Shown piece by piece: positions 5,602 through 9,066 of a stretch of 9,066 nt of DNA. The DNA lies in the NCBI GenBank assembly GCA_964450755.1, contig CAYVDJ010000013.1, positions 1 to 9,066 of the forward strand, read 5' to 3'. Under the pieces are notes generated by a model, which worked only from the letters and a program-made list of their open reading frames with translations, ran no database searches and was not told the DNA's origin. Within the stretch, counting starts at the first letter, position 1, and every line of letters begins with the position of its first letter. A program made the position numbers and the translations under genes. The DNA comes from JAADDG01 sp964450755. GTDB lineage: Bacteria > Campylobacterota > Campylobacteria > Campylobacterales > JAADDG01.

Positions 5602-5883
5602 ATGGCACGATCATTAAAAAAAGGCCCTTTTGTCGATGACCATTTAATGAAAAAAGTTATTAAAGCCAAAGAGAGCAAAGATAATAAACCTATCAAAACA
5701 TGGTCAAGAAGAAGTACTGTTACTCCCGATATGATAGGGCTTACATTCAATGTTCACAACGGAAGAAATTTTATCCCTGTTTATATCACCGAAAATCATG
5801 TAGGTTATAAACTCGGTGAATTTGCACCTACTAGAACCTTTAGAGGCCACAAAGGTTCGGTTCAGAAGAAAATCGGTAAGTAA
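5602..5883 (+). CDS. rpsS: 30S ribosomal protein S19
   Basis: A 93-residue S19, part of the 30S head near the A-site finger and S13. It begins with the near-invariant MARSLKKGPFVDDHL. It also contains KTWSRRSTVTPDMIG (about 32-46), HNGRNFIPVYITENHVGYKLGEF and the TRTFRGHKG C-terminal motif. Its ribosome-binding site (AAGGAAG) lies within the end of rplB. An 11-bp gap with AAGGAG leads to rplV. Nothing is unusual. Confidence 0.98.
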   Translation: MARSLKKGPFVDDHLMKKVIKAKESKDNKPIKTWSRRSTVTPDMIGLTFNVHNGRNFIPVYITENHVGYKLGEFAPTRTFRGHKGSVQKKIGK

Positions 5884-5894
5884 GGAGAGTTAAA

Positions 5895-6227
5895 ATGAGT
5901 AAAGCTATATTAAAATTTATCAGATTGTCTCCTACAAAAGCCAGATTGATAGCAAGAGAAGTGCAGGGAATGAATGCGGAACTGGCACTTGCAAGTTTGG
6001 AATTTATGCCCAACAAAGCGGCTAAAATCATTTCCAAAGTTATCGCTTCCGCAGTTGCCAACGGTGATTATGAGCCTGAAGAAGTGGTTATCTCTTCATG
6101 CAGAGTAGATCAGGGACCGGTAATAAAAAGGTTTATACCAAGAGCAAGAGGTAGAGCCACACCTATTAGAAAACCGACTTCGCATATTTTTGTTGAAGTA
6201 GCAGAAGAAACTAAGAAGGAAAAGTAA
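5895..6227 (+). CDS. rplV: 50S ribosomal protein L22
   Basis: A 110-residue L22, which binds all 23S rRNA domains and whose beta-hairpin lines the exit tunnel, where changes are known to give macrolide resistance in other bacteria. The N-terminal core (FIRLSPTKARLIAREVQG), the AAKIISKVIASAVAN helix and the hairpin region RVDQGPVIKRFIPRARGRA (about 70-88) are all in place. No insertion or deletion in the hairpin is evident by eye. A strong AAGGAG Shine-Dalgarno precedes the ATG. One base separates it from rpsC. Confidence 0.97.
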   Translation: MSKAILKFIRLSPTKARLIAREVQGMNAELALASLEFMPNKAAKIISKVIASAVANGDYEPEEVVISSCRVDQGPVIKRFIPRARGRATPIRKPTSHIFVEVAEETKKEK

Positions 6228-6228
6228 G

Positions 6229-6924
6229 ATGGGTCAAAAAGTAAATCCAATAGGGCTTAGACTTGGAATCAACAGAAACTGGGAATCAAGATGGTTTCCT
6301 TCCAATGAAGTACTGTCAGATAATGTAGGCGAAGATTACAAAATCAGAAAATTTTTAAAAAGTGAACTGTATTATGCCGGTATAAGCCAAATTATCATCG
6401 AAAGAACGGCTAAAAAACTAAGAGTAACAATCGTTGCGGCAAGACCCGGAATCATTATAGGCAAAAAGGGCGCCGATATCGAAAAAGTCAAACAAAAACT
6501 TAATGATTTGGTCAATAAAAGCGTAAATATCAATATCAAAGAGGAGAGAAGACCTCAAGCGTCAGCCCAACTTGCGGCAGAAAATATTGCAACCCAGCTT
6601 GAGAGAAGAGTTGCTTTTAGAAGAGCTATGAAAAAAGTTATGCAGGGCGCTTTAAAATCCGGTGCCAAAGGTATCAAAGTTTCTGTTGCCGGAAGATTAG
6701 GCGGAGCGGAAATGGCAAGAACCGAGTGGTACAGAGAGGGAAGAGTTCCTTTGCACACCCTAAGAGCAAGAATAGACTACGGTTTTGCGGAAGCTCATAC
6801 GACTTACGGAATTATAGGCGTAAAAGTATGGATCTTTAAAGGCGAGATATTGACAAAAGGTATCCAGCCTGTAAAAAAAGAGTCTCAGCCAAGAAGAAAA
6901 AGCAGTAGAAGAAGAGGTAAATAG
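6229..6924 (+). CDS. rpsC: 30S ribosomal protein S3
   Basis: A 231-residue S3 at the mRNA entry channel of the 30S subunit. It begins MGQKVNPIGLRLGI. The KH domain has its GXXG loop as GKKG at residues 78-81. The mRNA-unwinding residues known from E. coli (R131, R132, K135) are conserved at the same numbers here in FRRAMKK. The C-terminal domain shows the usual GRLGGAEMARTEWYREGRVP and an extra-basic tail ending PRRKSSRRRGK. It is followed by a 2-bp gap to rplP. Confidence 0.98.
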   Translation: MGQKVNPIGLRLGINRNWESRWFPSNEVLSDNVGEDYKIRKFLKSELYYAGISQIIIERTAKKLRVTIVAARPGIIIGKKGADIEKVKQKLNDLVNKSVNINIKEERRPQASAQLAAENIATQLERRVAFRRAMKKVMQGALKSGAKGIKVSVAGRLGGAEMARTEWYREGRVPLHTLRARIDYGFAEAHTTYGIIGVKVWIFKGEILTKGIQPVKKESQPRRKSSRRRGK

Positions 6925-6926
6925 TT

Positions 6927-7352
6927 ATGTTGATGCCTAAAAGAACAAAATACAGAAAGCAGCAAAAAGGAAGAAATAGAGGTAAATCTTACAGAGGAAA
7001 CTCTATTGCTTTTGGTGAAATTGCCATTAAAGCCACGGAAGCGGGAAGAATCGATTCCCGTCAGATAGAAGCGGCAAGAATTGCGATGACCAGACATGTA
7101 AAAAGACAAGCAAAAACATGGATTAGAGTTTTTCCTGACAAACCTCTTACCAAAAAACCACTTGAGACAAGAATGGGTAAAGGTAAAGGTGCGGTGGAAA
7201 AATGGGTTATGAATATCAAACCCGGCCGTATCATCTATGAAATGGCAGGAGTAAGTGAAGAACTTGCAAAAGAAGCATTGACACTTGCTATGCACAAGCT
7301 TCCTTTTAAAACAAAAATTGTGACAAGGGAAAGTGAAAATGAAATATACTGA
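6927..7352 (+). CDS. rplP: 50S ribosomal protein L16
   Basis: A 141-residue L16 that contacts the A-site tRNA elbow and is added late in 50S maturation. It starts MLMPKRTKYRKQQKGRNRG, matching the family start, so the ATG at 6927 is preferred to the internal ATG two codons on. The motif WIRVFPDKP (65-73) and RMGKGKG (82-88) are present; R82 corresponds to the Arg81 hydroxylated in E. coli. The last 14 bases overlap rpmC in another frame. Confidence 0.97.
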   Translation: MLMPKRTKYRKQQKGRNRGKSYRGNSIAFGEIAIKATEAGRIDSRQIEAARIAMTRHVKRQAKTWIRVFPDKPLTKKPLETRMGKGKGAVEKWVMNIKPGRIIYEMAGVSEELAKEALTLAMHKLPFKTKIVTRESENEIY

Positions 7353-7533
7353 GATTATCGATAAAGATATTAAAGAATTAAATGATCTTTTAAAAGAGAA
7401 AAAGATGCTGCTTTTTAAACTTAGAGGAAAGCTTAAAACTATGCAGCTTACAAATCCTAACGAAATCAAAGAAGTTAGAAAAGATATAGCAAGAATCAAT
7501 ACTGCTATATCAGCTAAAAGATTAAACGGTTAA
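7339..7533 (+). CDS. rpmC: 50S ribosomal protein L29
   Basis: A 64-residue, mostly helical L29, located beside L23 at the tunnel exit. The family pattern is an N-terminal helix (IKELNDLLKEKKMLLFKLRGKLKTMQL) and a second helix (IKEVRKDIARINTAIS). I chose ATG 7339 over the in-frame GTG at 7333. AAGGGA at 7325-7330 is 8 bases from the ATG but only 2 from the GTG, and L29 proteins usually begin MKxxEI. The gene begins inside the end of rplP, implying coupled translation. It ends 9 bp before the preferred rpsQ start. Confidence 0.95.
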   Translation: MKYTEIIDKDIKELNDLLKEKKMLLFKLRGKLKTMQLTNPNEIKEVRKDIARINTAISAKRLNG

Positions 7534-7542
7534 GGCGTAATG

Positions 7543-7794
7543 ATGGCGTATAAAAGAGAAATACAAGGAACGGTTGTCAAAAAAGCCGGTGACAAAACAG
7601 CAACTATTTTAGTTGAAAGAAAAGTGCTTCATCCAAGATATCATAAAATCGTGAAAAGATTTAAAAAATATCTGATTCATGATGAAAGAAATGAGACAAA
7701 AACGGGAGATAAAGTAACAGCGATAGAGTGTCGTCCCCTGTCTAAAAGAAAGACTTTTAGACTCAAAGAGATTGTCTCTTCAGGAGTGAAATAA
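7543..7794 (+). CDS. rpsQ: 30S ribosomal protein S17
   Basis: An 83-residue S17, an early-binding protein of the 30S body with an OB-type fold. Conserved elements are the N-terminal REIQGTVVKKAGDKTATILVE, split across two strands, the HPRYHKIVKRFKKYLIHDE segment, and the C-terminal signature GDKVTAIECRPLSKRKTFRL. Two adjacent ATGs occur at 7540 and 7543. The second lies 7 bases after AAGG and gives the usual MAYKRE-type start, so it is preferred, but the first remains possible and would add only one Met. The stop TAA shares a base with the rplN start. Confidence 0.94.
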   Translation: MAYKREIQGTVVKKAGDKTATILVERKVLHPRYHKIVKRFKKYLIHDERNETKTGDKVTAIECRPLSKRKTFRLKEIVSSGVK

Positions 7795-8162
7795 TGATAC
7801 AGAGTTTTACAAGATTGGCCGTAGCTGATAACAGCGGTGCAAAACAGATCATGTGTATAAAAGTTTTAGGCGGAAGTAAAAGAAGATATGCAAGTGTTGG
7901 CGATGTTATAGTAGCTTCTGTCAAAAAAGCCATTCCCAACGGAAAAGTAAAAAAAGGTCAGGTGATTAAAGCCGTAGTTGTCAGAACAAAAAAAGAGATT
8001 CAAAGAGAAAACGGCTCTTTAATCAGATTTGACGAGAATGCCGCTGTAATTTTGGATAACAAAAACGAACCGATTGGAACGAGAATTTTCGGACCTGTAA
8101 GCAGGGAAGTAAGATATGCAAATTTTATGAAGATCGTTTCACTTGCACCGGAGGTACTCTAA
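7794..8162 (+). CDS. rplN: 50S ribosomal protein L14
   Basis: A full 122-residue L14, which sits at the subunit interface and forms a bridge to 16S rRNA. It begins MIQSFTRLAVADNSGAKQ, has CIKVLGGSKRRYASVGDVIV (about 21-40), and ends with the ARxIFGPVxRE-type element (TRIFGPVSREVR) and FMKIVSLAPEVL. CAGGAG precedes the start. It overlaps rpsQ and rplX by one base at each end, and the GGAGG serving rplX (8150-8154) lies in its last codons. Confidence 0.98.
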   Translation: MIQSFTRLAVADNSGAKQIMCIKVLGGSKRRYASVGDVIVASVKKAIPNGKVKKGQVIKAVVVRTKKEIQRENGSLIRFDENAAVILDNKNEPIGTRIFGPVSREVRYANFMKIVSLAPEVL

Positions 8163-8398
8163 TGGCAGTAAAATTTAAGATCAAAAAGGGTGATACGGTA
8201 AGAATTATCACCGGAGATGACAAAGGTAAAGAGGGAGAGGTTTTACAAGTTCTTCCTTCCAAAAGAAAAGTGATAGTTGCCGGTTGCAAAGTAGTTAAAA
8301 AGACGGTAAAACCAAGCGAACAAAATCCCGAAGGCGGATTTGTCAAAAAAGAGATGCCTATCGATATCTCTAATGTTGCTAAAGTAGAAGGTGAATAA
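8162..8398 (+). CDS. rplX: 50S ribosomal protein L24
   Basis: A 78-residue L24, an assembly initiator of the large subunit that binds the 5' region of 23S rRNA. A KOW motif is visible at about residues 9-36 (KGDTVRIITGDDKGKEGEVL), followed by the basic strand KRKVIVAGCKVVKK and the C-terminal PEGGFVKKEMPIDISNV element. It is at the short end of the bacterial family (E. coli has 104) and lacks the longer C-terminal extension. Translation probably starts at 8162, 7 bases after GGAGG. Confidence 0.96.
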   Translation: MAVKFKIKKGDTVRIITGDDKGKEGEVLQVLPSKRKVIVAGCKVVKKTVKPSEQNPEGGFVKKEMPIDISNVAKVEGE

Positions 8399-8399
8399 G

Positions 8400-8948
8400 A
8401 TGGTTGTAAGATTAAAAGAGAAATATACATCAGAAATAAAACCGGCTTTAGTTGAAGAATTTGATATAAAAAATCCTATGCAGATACCGGCTCTTGAGAA
8501 GATTGTTATCAGTGTGGGAGCCGGAGCAGATGCAAAAGATACCAAAATAATCCAAAATATTCAAGATACGATCTCTCTGATCGCCGGACAGCATGCGGTT
8601 GTTACCGTTGCAAAAAAGTCTGTTGCCGGTTTTAAAGTAAGAGAGGGATTTCCTGTCGGTGTAAAAGTTACACTCAGAGGTCAGAGAATGTACACTTTTT
8701 TGGATAAACTTATCTCTATTGCTCTTCCTAGAGTTAAAGACTTTAGAGGTGTTTCAAGAAACGGGTTTGACGGAAGAGGAAACTATAATTTCGGATTGGA
8801 TGAGCAGTTGATGTTTCCTGAAGTGGAATATGATAATATTTTAAAAACACATGGTATGAATATTTCAATTATTACAACAACCGATAGTGATAAAGAGGCT
8901 TTTAAACTTTTAGAATCTCTCGGTGTACCATTTGCGAAAGGTCGATAA
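8400..8948 (+). CDS. rplE: 50S ribosomal protein L5
   Basis: A 182-residue L5, which binds 5S rRNA and contacts P-site tRNA in the central protuberance. Landmarks are the N-terminal NPMQIPALEKIVISVGAG (28-45), AGQHAVVTVAKKSVAGFKVREG, the LPRVKDFRGVS segment and the C-terminal GMNISIITTT. I prefer the ATG at 8400, which is 8 bases after AAGG (8388-8391), over an in-frame GTG at 8391 that lies inside rplX and overlaps this Shine-Dalgarno. The next gene begins one base after its stop. Confidence 0.96.
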   Translation: MVVRLKEKYTSEIKPALVEEFDIKNPMQIPALEKIVISVGAGADAKDTKIIQNIQDTISLIAGQHAVVTVAKKSVAGFKVREGFPVGVKVTLRGQRMYTFLDKLISIALPRVKDFRGVSRNGFDGRGNYNFGLDEQLMFPEVEYDNILKTHGMNISIITTTDSDKEAFKLLESLGVPFAKGR

Positions 8949-8949
8949 T

Positions 8950-9066
8950 ATGGCAAAAAAATCAATGATCGCTAAAGCTAAAAGAAAACCTAAATTCAAA
9001 GTAAGAGCTTATACGAGATGCCAAATCTGCGGAAGACCGCATTCGGTCTATAGAGATTTCGGCATT
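8950..9066 (+). CDS. rpsN: 30S ribosomal protein S14, zinc-binding type (3' partial)
   Basis: The window ends after 39 codons of a protein starting MAKKSMIAKAKRKPKFKVRA. The sequence CQIC (C24, C27) followed by GRPHSVYRDFGI is the first half of the zinc ribbon of the short, zinc-containing (type Z, about 61 residues) S14 rather than the long cysteine-free form of E. coli. The second Cys pair should lie just beyond the window. AAAGG in the last rplE codons is 8 bases from the ATG. Position after rplE is canonical for the spc operon. Confidence 0.96.
   Translation, partial: MAKKSMIAKAKRKPKFKVRAYTRCQICGRPHSVYRDFGI

Noticed and set aside
7333..7338. GTG start for rpmC two codons upstream
   Set aside because: Only 2 bases separate it from the AAGGGA ribosome-binding site, whereas the ATG at 7339 is well spaced and matches the family N-terminus.
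6885..7499. 204-codon - strand frame opposite rplP and rpmC
   Set aside because: Antisense to two certain ribosomal genes and dominated by Phe/Ser/Leu, as expected from complemented AGA/AAA codons.
8391..8399. GTG start for rplE inside the end of rplX
   Set aside because: It overlaps the AAGG that serves the ATG at 8400 and would add three residues not typical of L5.
2974..9066. Mobile element, CRISPR array or defence island within the operon
   Set aside because: Gene order is the canonical S10-spc order without insertion, gaps are 11 bp or less, and no repeat array or recombinase is visible.

Overview
The window is a chromosomal segment from a member of the Campylobacterota (the former Epsilonproteobacteria). 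The placement rests on the AT-rich sequence with AGA as the dominant arginine codon, on the style of the ribosomal proteins (L3 beginning MEYIVEKIGMSRT, a short zinc-type S14), and on HemE beginning MIFIDACF. The genus cannot be fixed from the sequence alone.

Layout. (1) Bases 1-1694, + strand: a tightly coupled cluster with the 3' end of aspartate-semialdehyde dehydrogenase (asd), a YqhA/UPF0114-family membrane protein, and uroporphyrinogen decarboxylase (hemE). Each gene overlaps the next by 1-4 bases. (2) Bases 1689-1711: a 9-bp hairpin lying across the hemE stop codon. It probably terminates transcription on the - strand and perhaps on both. (3) Bases 1747-2817, - strand: a lone gene for a P-loop ATPase resembling the AAA_14/DUF4143 group, with a degenerate Walker B. 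(4) Bases 2818-2973: a divergent intergenic region with a near-consensus sigma-70 promoter (TTGACT, 17 bp, TATAAT) and a short leader of about 48 nt. The leader can fold in ways that involve the rpsJ ribosome-binding site. (5) Bases 2974-9066, + strand: the fused S10-spc ribosomal protein operon in canonical order: rpsJ, rplC, rplD, rplW, rplB, rpsS, rplV, rpsC, rplP, rpmC, rpsQ, rplN, rplX, rplE, rpsN. The last gene is cut by the window edge.

Function. Asd belongs to lysine/threonine/methionine and cell-wall precursor synthesis, and HemE to heme synthesis. The fifteen ribosomal proteins are components of the 30S and 50S subunits. Genes in the operon are separated by 0-11 bp or overlap, which fits one long transcript with translational coupling. 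I saw no internal terminator in the operon, and no tRNA, rRNA, CRISPR array, insertion sequence or prophage sign anywhere in the window.

The window is mostly ordinary core genome. The points most worth a second look are the rpsJ leader, whose anti-Shine-Dalgarno segment can pair with the rpsJ ribosome-binding site, and the antisense ATPase between hemE and the ribosomal operon, which has an altered Walker B, a perfect 12-bp inverted repeat and a small internal duplication.
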